DNA from: Manis javanica
Lineage: Eukaryota > Chordata > Mammalia > Pholidota > Manidae
NCBI RefSeq assembly: GCF_040802235.1
Contig: NC_133174.1
Span: 83,970,647 to 84,034,646 of the forward strand
DNA length: 64,000 nucleotides
Direction: 5' to 3'
Shown here: positions 1 to 12,329 of the stretch, one piece after another
Position numbering within the stretch: position 1 is the stretch's first letter
Layout of the letters: every line of letters begins with the position of its first letter
Notes under the pieces: generated by a model
Databases searched by the model: none
Told to the model about the DNA's origin: nothing
What the model saw: only the letters and a program-made list of their open reading frames with translations
Position numbers and translations under genes: made by a program

Positions 1-168
1 ATACAGAATTCTAGTTTCATCAAAATATCTGGCTATGATTTTCCAGATGTGTTAGTTTTCTCCTATCATTTCAATTAAAGTTTTATTATTTCTAGTTCTC
101 ATATTCAACCATGCATTCTTAATCTTATCAAGTTTGTCCTTCCATAATGGAAAATACAACTCCAGATG

Positions 169-273
169 TTACTATTTAACTTAATAACACAATTTGTTCT
201 ATCTTGCCTAGAAGCCACAAAACTGCAAATAATAATAGAAATGGAACCTGGAATAGAAGTGCCCATCTTCTGA
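169..273 (+). pseudogene. ERV env transmembrane-subunit cytoplasmic tail fragment
   Basis: About 34 codons are open and end at TGA 271-273. The residues read as the segment after the membrane anchor of a gammaretroviral Env: a short run with the pattern N-L-I-T-Q-F-V, then a lysine/glutamine-rich stretch (E-A-T-K-L-Q) and an acidic, proline-containing end. In intact relatives this tail sits inside the cell and modulates fusion. Only the tail remains, with no surface subunit, fusion peptide or membrane span, so it cannot make a working envelope. Its position just upstream of a polypurine tract and LTR supports the call. Confidence 0.6.
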
Positions 274-395
274 GGCCCTGACAACTGACCACAGTTGGAG
301 ACCTAACTGCACCCCTTTCTGCACCCGCTCTCAACATGAAGCAGCCAGAGCAGTCATCATCCCCTTTCCCTAGCAGCAGCTAGGGTCTCTATCTG

Positions 396-407
396 TAGAG
401 GGGGGAA
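396..407 (+). promoter_or_regulatory. ERV polypurine tract
   Basis: A purine-only run, TAGAGGGGGGAA, lies directly against the TG that opens the LTR. This is the expected place and composition for the plus-strand DNA primer of a retrovirus. Confidence 0.75.
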
Positions 408-976
408 TGAGACAGGGACCATGGGCTTAGACAGAGTAGGGTGAAGGCCTCTGGAAAAAGCAAGGCAAGATATTTACAGTCAAAGCAATGTAACAGTGTA
501 AAGTCCCTATCGAAACTCTGTCTTCAGCATTATGCAAAGTCAAAGTCACACTAATTCTCTAGGGTAAAGATACTATACTAGCAATATTAGAGATCTTCAG
601 TGAGATCAGTTAAAGGTCAAAAGGCCAGGAGCAACTCAGCCTGAAATGTTTGAGTGCTCCGCAAATAAAGAAGGGTATCTCAGCATAACCCGTGACTTCA
701 CTGTAAACAGCTCTAGGAAACAGACAACTCAGCCCACCCTGAGGGCAGGGCAGGTGGTACAGGTCAACACCCTAAGCCCTCAATTCCCCAAAATCCTCAA
801 CTGCCTATAAATCCCCTAGACAATGTACCACCCCAAGCTCTCTTATCCTCTCCTGGCGTGAGCCAAGAGCTCTTTCCTCTCACTTTATTTCTAAATAAAA
901 GCCTGTACCTTGCTCTCATACCTTGAGTGTTTGTGAAGCTCATTCTTCGGCTTTGTGAACAAGAACCCTGGCATCA
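408..976 (+). repeat. ERV class I LTR (3' LTR of the remnant)
   Basis: The LTR is 569 bp with TG...CA ends. It carries a TATA-like box CTATAAAT around 805-812 and a polyadenylation signal AATAAA at 894-899, giving a normal U3-R-U5 order. It aligns along its whole length, with many substitutions, to the solo LTR at 35591-36156 read on the other strand. Confidence 0.8.
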
Positions 977-2284
977 ATATTTTAAAAGGCTATCCTCTGT
1001 ATCTGTTTATATATCAAGGGATCTACTAGAAGAACAACCCAACATTATTAAAATGTGCCTCTTTAAAAGCTTTTTCAGTGAAAGTATTTGCTAGCTACTT
1101 CAAGGACAATAAACCACCTTGAGACAGATCTTGTTGGTTTTGTGAAGGGTCACTTGTGTTGTCTCACTTATGTAAGTGTGAGATAAGTAGACCTCATTGT
1201 CTAAGAAGAAGTAAATAAGGGCACTTTCAGATTTTTTTAACGGCCCAGGAAAAGGCTGTCTTCCCACTTGAGGAAAGTTGGTCTCAGAAATAAAAGGGGG
1301 TCAGCAGTTCTTGGTCCTTGAGGCAACTACACTGAAGGGGATGAGAACCAAGAGGTGCAAAACTTGCCCTATTAAGGTATGAAATCTTTCAGCTAAAAAT
1401 AACTGCAGGATCATCACCCTACCAAGAACTATAAAAAAAAGTGTATGTTACTGAACCCATGAACCCACAGCAATACCCTGTGGGAAAGGCTCAGCCTCCA
1501 ATCTCCTTTGTACTTCACTCCCACCATCAAAAACAGCTTTGCCAGGGTCACCATATAAGAATACACAGGGGGCACTCTTTACAAAAACACAATATGAATC
1601 ATGTCCTCTAGAGTTGTGGGTGCATAACTGCACAACGACACACAGTGCCCTGAGGTGTAAATGCCTTTAGCAATGTTCCATCCCTCTCCTAGTAATAGAT
1701 TGTGTATTATTCTGAGAATGAACAGAGCATCCTACATTGCTAATACCTGAAGTTCATGAAGTTCATGAGGCAGCTGGCAGCAGTGTATCCTATCCCCATG
1801 ACCCTGGGACAGATTTTTATACATGACTGGGTGAAAGAAAATAACTTTTTTCCAGAGTCCTCACCACTTTGGTGGAGAGACCTTTCACAGATTATAGGAG
1901 GCCTGGAAAGTGACCATCTCCCTCTGAAGAATTTCCAAGAAAACAGGTCACTCAGCTTTCCTATTTAATGTGATTCATTAGCAGCCAAAGCCCTTAGGTT
2001 ATAATTGGCATAATATAAAAAGGAGGGTCAATAAAAACAAAACTCTTCTCACCCTCCATCCCTCACAAAGATATTCATAAAAATTCATAAGAATCCCTGG
2101 ATAACAGAGTAAAAAGAGACAAAGAGATACTTGGAACTTCAGAAGAGAATGTACTGAATTTCTGAACTTCCTGATACTAACCACAGGGAAGGCTTGAACA
2201 TTTATTACACTTTGAGGATTGACACTTAAAAACTTTCTCAACCAGAATTGATAGGAAATCACTAATTTCATGTTTCCTCACAGC
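977..2284. other. Unassigned intergenic sequence
   Basis: I recognise no gene or repeat family here. Short open frames (for example 70 codons at 1756-1968) show no domain, no splice context and no similarity I can name. A tiny tandem duplication of AGTTCATGA lies near 1751-1768. Confidence 0.5.
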
Positions 2285-2335
2285 AGTTTAGGGCAGTGTT
2301 TTGCATGTAAGAAGTGTTTAATAAATGTTTATTAA
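2285..2335 (+). repeat. Possible MIR/L2 3' tail
   Basis: The segment ends in a phrase like AAGTGTTTAATAAATGTTT, which resembles the shared 3' end of MIR and L2 elements. It is short and diverged, so it could be coincidental. Confidence 0.35.
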
Positions 2336-4039
2336 ACTAAAATTAGTTGCACAGTATTCTCATCTACATCCCATGCAATTAGTGGAGCAATTATTTTAGT
2401 CCAGGTTCATGTGCAGTTTCAACTTTTATTTCAATGGCTTCCGAACTCCTGGGTCCTTTTTGTAAAGAAGGATTTGTGTACATTTTTATTTACTTTTTTC
2501 TCTGTTATTAATGCCTATGAAACCATTACTCTGTTGTTTTGTTACTAGTCTTTCTATACCTTCTATTTATTGACTCCTACTTTTACTTTTCTGTCACCAT
2601 TAAAATAAATTGCCCATCTTCGCTCATTTCTCTACAGCATCTCACTTTCAGACACTAAAAGTGTTTTATAATGTTAAGGTCCATTCCAAAGTTCCACTGA
2701 GTGTACAACAGCACCTACCATGCTTTCATTGGAATTATTTGATGGTGGGAAAAGAGGTGACAGACAGAATGTCAAGTGAGGGCAAGAAGGGAAGCAATTT
2801 AAGAGAAAGCACTGAGGAAAATGTAATTTTTGAAAGCCCTTCCTATAACTGCAATAAACCATCATGCAATCCCACGGGGTGGGGGGAATCTCCTACAAAA
2901 TCAATGTAGATGGGAATTGAAAATCATAATAGTCCTCCTAAAAGGGCAAATGGTAAAAAATAATTTAAAAAAGACAGTTATGCTCTGACTTCTTTTAATA
3001 CTCAATATGACTCTATTTATATTGTTGTGTAAGTAAATGACCATTTGTCCTCTACTTATAAACTATTCATAACAACAAAATAACAAGCGAAAAGCAAACC
3101 AGGGACAAACACTTTGGGTGGTAGCCATTGTGTGGTAGAGGTCACTGGATTAGAAAAAATTACTATCATTTAGAGAAATGAGCAGGTTTCTGCCATTAAC
3201 CCCTTTGCACTGCACTTAAATTTCTGGGTAATCATAATTATGAAGCACTCAGATGATATTTAAAAAAAAAATAAACAGCTCCCCACCCATGGGCCTGACT
3301 TGAGCAAGTTAATAAGGATAATAGTGTTTTAACCTTCATTCTTGGCATCCACTAGGGAGAAATTACAGATGATAGTGAAAAATAGCCAGCAGATTATGAA
3401 AGAAGAAATGCAGCTAATTATCAAGTGTAACAGACCACTTCATATTTTGAAAGAAAAAACACATTTTGAGTGCATATATTGTGCAATGATAAGAAAACTT
3501 TGAAGTTAAAAACAATTGGATCTTTCACCATGGAATAACCTTAAGTGAGAACAGAACACTAAAAAGAATAGATGAAAATAGATAGCAAAAATAAGTGGGA
3601 AAGTAGGTTCAAATAATATTAATCAAGTGTATTTTGAAAGGCAAGGTATAAGCACAAGCTTATCTTATTTTAACTAAACATCTCACCAAGGATTTTGAAC
3701 TTAGCAAAATAGGACATTAAATGACTGCAATTATAAAAAATCATGCACAAGATATTTTTCAGGCAGAAGTACATCAGCTTTAGAGACTGCATTCAATTTT
3801 AGAGGTTCTTTCACCTTTTAGCCCCTGTAAATGACCAGATAAAATAAAGAGGATAGATAAATCTAAGGACTTGTAAGAAATTAATAACTGCCTTATTACC
3901 TGTGCAGTCAAATGTTGTTGACACTCATATTTTCTGCAGTTTTAGTTATAGGCTGTCTTTTTCACAATGCTCAACACAGCACTGGGAAGAACCTTTCCCA
4001 TGCAGCAAGTTAACATAAATGTTGAAAGTATTAGTTTCA
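2336..4039. other. Unassigned intergenic sequence
   Basis: AT-rich sequence without a recognisable gene or repeat. Overlapping open frames of 99 and 63 codons on opposite strands at 2610-2909 look like chance. Confidence 0.5.
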
Positions 4040-4165
4040 TTTCTGTATTGCTCCAAAAAGAATAAACTCTGTGAATCTTATTTTCCCCATCTAAAAAATG
4101 GAGATTACAAAAAGATCCCCCTGACCCGGTCATTATGAGAATCAGACAATGATAGCCTAATAGAA
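4040..4165 (+). repeat. MIR SINE fragment
   Basis: The order is a CCCCATCTAAAAAATGGAGAT-like core, then a CATTATGAGAATCAGA-like part, matching the MIR core (splicing-like 'cctcatctgtaaaatgg' block followed by 'gttgtgaggatta'). It is strongly diverged. Confidence 0.5.
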
Positions 4166-4429
4166 ACCCATAGGAAGACTTCCAAGGTGAGCTATTTAAG
4201 GACCACCACAACCATCATCAGTCAGGTAAATCTGCCAGGGGTAGTCATGATCAAATTAATCATAACCTCATACCCTCCGGGGACAATACAGTTTCCTATA
4301 TTTTGGTCAATCAGCTCTATGTTATAAATTTAAAAAATGCAATATATTTATTTTAGATTGTAAGATTGTAATCCTATAAATCTGAAAATACACTTCATTT
4401 AATAATAGTGAACTATAATACAACAGCTA

Positions 4430-4600
4430 TTATGAGTCAAGTGTCATTTCATGTGCTTTACATATAATAACTCATCGAATTCTTTACATAACCCCATAAG
4501 GTAGATCTCATTATTCCCATTTCACAGATGCAGAAAATGACGTACAGAGATGTTGAGTAATTTGGTCTTATAGTAAGTGGCTGAGGTAGAGTGAACCAAA
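4430..4600 (-). repeat. MIR SINE
   Basis: On the minus strand the parts of MIR appear in order. Read on the plus strand they are a TTTACATATAATAACTCAT block, CATAACCCCATAAGGTAG, CCCATTTCACAGATG and a TGAGTAATTTGGTC...AGTAAGTGGCTGAG block. This is the usual antisense order of MIR, diverged but colinear. Confidence 0.75.
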
Positions 4601-4634
4601 AATCTAAGATCTTGGTATTGGCCACTACAGAATT

Positions 4635-5255
4635 CTGCCTTATTTCAATATTGATTGAGCAAGTACTTTATGACACAGTACCAGGCAACAGAACTACAAC
4701 GCTGTTCAAAAATAATAACCTTGACCTCACAGACCTTATAATTTTGAGGAGCAGTCAGACATTTATCAAATAATCAAATGTAAAACTGCAACTTTGACAA
4801 GTGTTATGAAAGTGTAGTACAGTGTGCTTTGAGAACAGGAGCATTTGACTTAGTCCAAGAAGCAAAAGAAAGATTCTATGAGAATTTTCAAGCAGAAATT
4901 TGAAAGACAAATAGGATTTAGGATTTAACTAGGTGAAGAATGGAAGGACACACATTTCAGACAGAGGAAATAGCATGCACAAAAGCCCTGTTGGGAGGGA
5001 AAATGGCACTTTTGAGGACTTGAGAGACCGATTTGAGAAATTTGCAGAAGTATGAAAGTGGGAGGGGAAATAGTATGAGACAGTGATAGAAATCAGCAGG
5101 TACCAGATCAAGGTAGGCCTTGTAGCATATTTTAAATTCTGATTTTTGGAGCTATGGAAATCTACTGACATGTTAAACCAGAATTGGCCTGATAAGATCT
5201 ACATTTTTAAAGGATTATTCTAGCAGTTGAGTGGAAAAATGGGTTATTTTGGTAT
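4635..5255 (-). repeat. L2 (LINE-2) fragment
   Basis: Read on the minus strand, this is the 3' part of L2. Recognisable blocks on the plus strand are TTGAGCAAGTACTTTATG (end), an acidic 'gaacaggagcatttgac' block, 'cagacagaggaaatagcatg' followed by CACAAAAGCCCTGTTGGG, and 'ggtaggccttgtagcatatttt'. Their order and spacing fit L2; there is no coding capacity left. Confidence 0.7.
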
Positions 5256-5482
5256 CATCAAGATGGTAATTCAGCACAAGATGGTAGATATATCAACCAA
5301 ATCCTATTATCCAGTAAGTTCAATCATGGAAGAATTTTATAAATGAATATCCTCTGTTTTAGGAAATACAAGGGAACAAACAAAAATCTGGAGAGACTGA
5401 AAATTATTTAGAAGTGGATAGAGGATGGGGAAGGGTTTGAACGGTAAATTTGACCTGATGGATACATACAGAAATTTTCAAC

Positions 5483-6990
5483 CAACAATTTGAAGATACT
5501 TATTCTTTTCAAGCACACATAAGATATTTTCAAAATTAGAACATGCATTAGGTCACAAAGTATATTAATTTTCAATACTTCATAACAAATCAAGGTATTA
5601 GCTGGCTGTATTCTCATCTGGTGTCTTTCCTAGGGAAGAATTTTCTTTCAAAATTTTTCTGCAAATTGGTAGAATTCATTTTCTTGTATCTCTACTAATC
5701 ATTACAGTTTTCTTCTTCAAACTCAGCAAGGAAAGAGAACCTCTGCAGCTTCAAGCCTCTGACTTTAGATCTTATAAAGGACTCAACCTATTAGGTCAGG
5801 CCCATCCAGGATAATTTCCTTTTGATTAACTAAAAGTCAAGCAATAAGGGACTTTATATCTTCAAAAGTATAAGATAAATTAATCAAGAGAACAACAGCC
5901 CATCCGTTTGACATTATTGCGTTGGTTTGATGCAAGGCACAGGTACTGTTTACATTAAAATATTGATTATACAAGAGTATGACTCATTGGAGTTACCTCA
6001 GATGTGTCTTTCAAGCAAGTTTCAACAAATTTGAAAGAACAGATAACATACAGAAAATATTTTGACCCCTAACAGAAATAAGTCAGAAGTTAATAAGATA
6101 AATTTAAACATCCAAAGTAATTAGAAAAAAAAGTTAAGTCTAATTCATAGGTCAAAGGAGAAGTCTTAATGGAAATTTTGAAACACTTATAACTGAATGA
6201 TAATAAAGTATTACATATCAAAAAGAGGGAATGGAGAAACTTTAAATCAGATGCAATACAAAAATTCCCCATTATAACCAATTTTATTGGACTTTATAAT
6301 GGAGATCTAGCCAGCACAATAAGAAAAGAAAATTTAAGTTAAAGTAATAAGGACTGAAAAGCAGGTCATTAAATTGTCATTATTTGCCAATGAAATGATT
6401 ATTTATAAAGAAATCCCAAAGGAATCTATAAACAAAATATTAAAGTAAATAGAAGGGTATTATTAGATAGCTAGAAATTCATATTCAAAAGTCAATCATT
6501 TTTATAAACTACAACTTGAAAATTTTTTTTAAAATTATAATAGCTTCAAAAAATGCCAAATCCCTAAATATATATCTAATCAAAGATACTGCAGATCACT
6601 ACAGGGGAAATAATAAAATTATACTGCTCTATTAAGGGACACCTAAGTAGGAGAGATATCCCTGTTCAGGATAGAAGACAGTATCACAGTATTGGCAATA
6701 TCCCCTGAATCAATAGATTTAGTGCAATGTCATAAACATTTCAATAGGGTTTTAATGTAAATTGAAAAACTGGTCTCAAAATTTTATGGAAAAAGTAAAG
6801 TCAAAGCTTAGGCAAAACACTACTGGAGAAGAGAGCAGATTTGCCCTACCAGCCACCTGGATTTATTATGAAGCTATAGTAACTAGGGACACAAAAACTG
6901 ACTAATGGATAGAATATTGAGTCTAGAAAAGGACCCACTGTTTTTTCAAAAACTGTGAAGAGTCTAATAAGTTATCCTACTTGCACAATA
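5483..6990 (+). mobile_element. Old L1 ORF2 fragment, split by a repeat
   Basis: Decayed ORF2 of an old (L1M-type) element. At 5483-5605 the end of the endonuclease domain is visible (TTCTTTTCAAGCACACATAAG, then GCATTAGGTCACAAAG). Homology resumes near 5995 and runs through the linker, the reverse-transcriptase core and downstream to about 6990. The catalytic FADD motif reads F-A-N-E at 6383-6394, so both catalytic aspartates are gone. The gap at 5606-5994 holds another repeat. The element was inactive long ago. Confidence 0.75.
5606..5994. repeat. Ancient interspersed repeat inserted in old L1 (family uncertain)
   Basis: The block interrupts colinear L1 ORF2 homology. It contains phrases I associate with an ancient, probably LTR-derived mammalian repeat: AGGGAAGAATTTTCTTTC, GGCAGAATTCATTTTCTTG-like and AGTATGACTCATTGGAG. 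I cannot name the family with confidence. Confidence 0.45.
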
Positions 6991-7247
6991 ATTATATATA
7001 TGTATAAGTACATATTATATAATCTATATTAATATATAATTACTAATCTATTATACATATATAATCATATAATACATATTATATAATAATTATATACCAT
7101 ATACATGCTATATATACATATGTATAGACTATGCTACATATATGCTATATGTGTGTTATATACATGTGAAATATATACATACTTGTTATATATGTGCTAT
7201 ATGTGTGAAATATTTTACATATTTAAATATATACATATAAATATAAA
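6991..7247. repeat. AT-rich (TA)n-type low-complexity block
   Basis: About 250 bp of alternating TA, TATA, ACATAT and TATATG steps with many short palindromes. It lies between the end of the old L1 and a possible LTR. Confidence 0.8.
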
Positions 7248-7735
7248 TGAAACATAAAGCACTTAGGCCAGACAAAAAGTACTCTTTATTGATACAACCA
7301 GATCAACAGCCAGAGTAACATCATAGCATCATTTCCCACACTTAGAACACAGGTGATGTGATAACAGCTTATGGAATCTTTCTACCTGTGTGGCAGGTAA
7401 ATCACCAGACAGAGGATGGAGAACAATGAATTTTCTTCATTTATATACAGGAGAGATACAACCATTCATTGTCCTCCCACCACAGGAAAAATAAAAACAA
7501 AAACAAAAACTTTTGCTCCTTTGACAAGTGATGGAAAGGATCATCACCCTCACCTTTTGGAATGTAAATCTTTCCAAGGACCATATAAACCCCAGCTGTC
7601 TCCAACTTTTAGAAGCTGGAGATGTTGCCACGTTGTGGGCTTCATCACTTTGGCATATTAATGTGAAGGGATAGGGTGTTTCAGTCTTCCTGGAGCCTTG
7701 TGACTTAACCTAGGGACCTAGTCAGGACTGTAACA
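7248..7735 (-). repeat. Possible solo LTR
   Basis: Read on the minus strand the block has a TATA-like box (GTATATAAATG) and, downstream, a CAATAAAGAGTAC polyadenylation signal. It can be bounded by TG (TGTTACAG) and CA (TATGTTTCA). That layout suggests a U3-R-U5 LTR of about 490 bp. I found no matching target duplication, do not recognise the family, and the ends are guesses. An 81-codon frame at 7416-7661 inside it has no recognisable product. Confidence 0.35.
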
Positions 7736-8289
7736 AATAGACCCTCTCTGGAAGAGATAAGAGATGGCTTAATATTCCTGTGGATCTGAGCAGTTAACTA
7801 GAAAAATGCCTACAGATCTCATTTTCATGGTATGTGAAGAATAAGAGGTTTCCAGGAGAAACGAAGACAAATGTTTATCTTTAAATTTTTGTGTCTCAGA
7901 AGGCTAATGCTTTTAAACAGGAGAACTGAGAAATTCAGAGATTTTTTTAATTGAGGTATAATTGATATACAGGATTGCATTAGTTCCAGGTGTACAACAT
8001 AGTGATTCCACATTTGTATACATTGTGAAATGGTCAACACAATAAATCTAGTTACCATCTGTCACCTTACAAAGTTAATACAATACTATTGACTCTATTT
8101 CCCATGCTGTATATTACATCCCAATGACTTATCTTAAAGCTTTAAATTTCTACATCTTAATCCCTTTCACCCAATTTGTCCCCCTAGCCTTTGCACAACA
8201 ACCCTCCCTTCTAGCAACCACCAATCTGTTTTCTGTTTCTATGAGTCTGGACTTTGTATGTTTGTTTTGTTTTTAAATCCCACATGTAA

Positions 8290-11200
8290 ATGGAATTCTG
8301 TGTTATTCATCTTTGTCTGACTTATTTCATTTAGTATAACAATCTCAGGGTCCACCCATATTGTCACAACTGGCAAGATTTTATTCTTTTTATGGTTGAG
8401 TAATATTCCACCACATATATATAAAACACATCTTTTTTATCCATTCATTCATCAATGTACACCTAGCTTATTTCTGTATTTTGACTATTATAAGTAATGC
8501 TGCAATGAATATAGGGGGGTGCATATATATTTTCTAATGAGGGTTTTGTTTTTCTTGGATAGATACCCAGTAGTGGAATTTCCTGGATCATATGGTACCT
8601 CTATTTTTAATTTTTTGAGGAAACTCCATACTGTTTTCCATGGTGGCTGTATCAATTTATATTCCCACCAAGTGTGTATGAGGGCTACCTCTTCTCCACA
8701 TCCTTGTCAAAACTTACTTTTTGTTTTTTCTATAATAGTCATTCTGACTGGTGTAAGGTAATACCTCATTGTGGTTTTGATTTGCACTTCCCTGATGATT
8801 AGTGATGTCGAGCATCTTTTCATGTGCCTATTGGCCACTTGAATGTATTTGGAAAAGTATCTATTCATAGCCTCTCCCCATTTTCTAATGGATTTTTTTT
8901 TTGTTATTGAGTTGTATGAGTTGGTTATATATTTTGGATATTAATCCCTCATCAGAATATGCTTTGAAAATATCTTCTCCCATTCAGTAGGTTGCTTTTT
9001 CATTTTGTTGATGGTGTCCTTTGCCATACAGAAGCTTTTTAGTTTTATAGTCTCATTTGTTTATTTTTGCTTTTATTTCCCTTGCCTTTGGAGTCACAGC
9101 CAAAAAATAAGCACTAATACCAGTGTCAAAGAGCTTACCACTTATGTGTTCTTCTAGGAGTTTTATGACTTCAGGTCTTACATTCAAGTCCTTAATCCAT
9201 TTTGAGTTAATTTCTGTATACAGTGTAAGACAGTGGCCCAGTTTCATTCTTTTGCTTATAGCTTCCCAGTTTTCCCAACATCATTTACTGAAGAGATTGT
9301 CCTTTCTCCATTGCATATTCTGGCCACCTTTGTTATAAATTAATTGAACATATATGCATGGGTTTATTTCTGGGTTCTCTATTCTGTTCCATTGATCTAT
9401 TTGTCTGTTTTATGCCAATACCATACTGTTCAGATTACTAGAGCTTTGTAATATAGTTTGAATCAGGGAGTGTTATACCTACAGCTTTTTTCTTTCTCAG
9501 GATTGTTTTGATGATTTGGGTTCTTACATGGTTCCTTACAAATTTTAGAATTGTTTGTTCTGGTTCTTTGAAAAAGTCATTGGAATTTTATAGGGATTAC
9601 ACTGAATCTTCAGATTGCTTTGGTTAGTATGGGCATTTGAACAATATTAGCTCTTCCAATCCAAGAGCCTGGTAGATCTTTCCATTTATGTCTTCTACAA
9701 TTTCTTTCATCAGTGTTGTATAGGTTTTGTATATTAACAGATTTATATACATCAATTTTGTATCCCATAACTTTACTAATTCATTTATTAATTCTAAGAG
9801 TTTTTTGGTGGCATCTACAGGGTTTCCTACATATAGTATCATGTCATTTACAAATAGACATATTTTTACTTCTTCCCTGCCCATTTGCATGTTTTTTTCT
9901 TTTGCTTGTCTAATTGCTGTGGCTAGGACATCAAATTCCATATTGAATAAAAGTGGTGAGTGTGGCCCTCTGTCTTTTTCATGATCTTAGAGGAAAAGTT
10001 TCAGCTTATGGGTTTCAGCTGTGGGTTTGTCATATATGGCCTTTATTATGTCCATATGTTACTTGTGCACCCACTTTGCTAGTTTTCATCATAAATGAGT
10101 GTTGAGTTTTGTGAAATACTTTTGCTGCATGTATTGAAATTCTATGGTTGTTATTGTTCATTTTGTTAATGTGGTGTATCACATGTTGGTTGATTTATGG
10201 ATATTGATCCATCCTTTCATCCTTGGAGTAAAGCCCACTGGTTTATGGTAAATGATCCTATTAATGTATTGTTGAATACAATTTGCTAATATTTTGTTGA
10301 GGATTTTTGCACTAACATTTATCAGGGACATTGGCCTGTAATTTTCCTTTCTGTGGTGCTCTTGACTGGTTTTGATATCAGGGTAATGCTGACCCATAAA
10401 TGAGTTTAGAAATGTTCCTTCTTCATATTTTTGTAAGAGTATGAAAAGGATAGTTATTAAATCCTTGAATATTTGGCAGAATTCACCAGTGAAGTATCTG
10501 ATCCTGGACTCATTTGTTGGGAGGTTTTTGACTACTGATTCAATCTCCTTATTAGTAAAGTCTATTCAGATTTTCTATTTTTTCTGATTCAGTCTGGGAA
10601 GATTGTAAATTTCTAGAAATTTATCAATTTTCTAGATTGTCATATTTGGTATATAATTATTCATAGAAGTGTCTTATGACATTTTGTTTTATGTATTAAA
10701 GGTTGTAACTTCCCCCTCTTCCATTTCTGATTCTATTTATTTGAGCCCTCTCTCTTTTTTCTTGGTTTGTTGGTTAAAGTTTCATCAATTTAGTTTATCT
10801 TTTTCAAAAAACTGGTACTTAGTTTCATTGATCTTTTCTACTGTCTTTTTAGTCCCTATTTCATTTATTTCAACTCTGATCTTTATTATTTCCTGCCTTC
10901 CACTAACTTTGGTTTTTGTTTGTTCATCTTTATCTAGTTCTCTTAGGTGTAAAGTTAAATTGAGATTTCTCTTGTTTCTTGAGGTAGGCTTATATTGCTA
11001 TGAACTTCCCTGTTAGAACCACTTCTGCTGTATCCCATAGATTTTAGTATGTTGCATTTTTGTTTTCATTTGTCTCTAGATGTTTTTTTATTTCACCTTT
11101 GATTTCTTCTATGACCCAGTAGTTGTTCAGTAACATGTTGTTTAATCTCCACTTATTTGTAGCTTTTCCAGTTTCTTCTTTTTATTGATTTCTAGTTTCA

Positions 11201-11870
11201 TACCATTGTGGTTGGGAAAGATGCTTGATATGATTTCAACTTCTTCAATTTATTGAGACTTGTTTTGTGGCCTAACATATAACCTATCCTAGAGATTGTG
11301 TATACTGTGTATACTGCTGCTTTTTGGATGGAATGTTGTATACATATCTATTAAGTCTACCTGGGCTAAAGTATCATTTAAGGCTGATTTTCATAGTTGA
11401 TTTTCTATCTGGATGATCTATCCAAATATGTAAGTAGGGTGTTAAAATACCCTGCTATTATTTTATTGCTGTTATGTTCTCCCTTTAGGTACTTTAATAT
11501 TTGCTTTACATATTTTAGGGTTCCTATTTTGGAACTTCTATGTTGGGAGCATATATATATTTATGAATGTTATATTTTGTTGTTGGATTGACCTCCTTAT
11601 CATTATGTAATCGTCTTCTTTGTCTTTTATTACAGTGTTTTAACATCTATTTTGTCTGATAGGAGTAGAGTTACACTAGCTTTCATTTCCACTTGCATGG
11701 AATATCTTTTTCTATCCTTTCACTTTCAGTCTGTGTCCTTCTGAAGTGAGTCTCTTGCAAGCAGAATATAGATGTGTCTTGTATATTTATCCATTCAACC
11801 ACACTATGTCTTTTGACTGGAACACTTAGTCCATTTATATTTAAAGTTATTATAATGGATATATACTTAT
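8290..11870 (-). pseudogene. L1-E ORF2 (endonuclease-reverse transcriptase), decayed
   Basis: Remnant of the L1 ORF2 protein, which nicks genomic DNA and copies L1 RNA there. Recognisable pieces are the N-terminal endonuclease start near 11850, an RT block at 10179-10397 (E-N-Y-R-P-M-S-L and the I-L-N-K-I-L-A motif), the catalytic RT region at 9624-9941, and the C-terminal 'L-T-L-Y-T-E-I-N-S-K-W-I-K' part at 9053-9247. The FADD catalytic motif is F-V-N-D at 9843-9854, losing the first aspartate. Frames are interrupted throughout. The 3' boundary is approximate. Confidence 0.8.
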
Positions 11871-12329
11871 TAACATTTTATTAATTGTTTGCTAGCTCTT
11901 TTTGTAGTTCCACTCTGTGCTTTTCTTCTTTCCTTTCTCTCTTCCTGTGTGGTTTAATGACTTTCTTTAGTATTATAATTGTGTTCCATTCTTTTTCTTT
12001 GTGTATTTACTGTAAGTTTTTTCTTTGTGGTTACTGTGAAGTTCACATATATTATTATATGCTTATAACAGTATATTTTAAGTTAATAGAAACTTAAATT
12101 TGAACACATTCCAAAGCTCTACATTTTAGCTCCCATTGTTTTTTTTGGATATCATTTTTTACATAGTTTTAGGTATCCCTTAATTAATTTTTTTGTTATT
12201 TTTACTACTCTTCTTTTAACATTCTTAGTACCTTTATAAGTCACTAATCCACCTTTAGGATATACTTACTTTTGCCATTGAAATTCTTACTTTCATGTGT
12301 TTTCTTGTTATGAATTAGGACCATTTATT

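Larger units (their letters stand above)
140..976 (+). mobile_element. Class I ERV, 3' end remnant (env tail + PPT + LTR)
   Basis: This is the downstream end of a gammaretrovirus-like provirus. In order it shows an env transmembrane-subunit tail, a short 3' untranslated stretch, a polypurine tract and a complete LTR starting TGAGACAGG and ending GGCATCA. The LTR family is the same as the solo LTR on the opposite strand at 35591-36156, which confirms both boundaries. No second LTR or gag-pol lies in the window; the rest may lie upstream of base 1 or be deleted. The upstream limit is approximate because the env homology fades near base 140. No duplication could be tested because the 5' end is absent. 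Confidence 0.75.

Noticed and set aside
1756..1968. 70-codon frame as a small gene
   Set aside because: No domain, no splice or promoter context, and similar frames are expected by chance.
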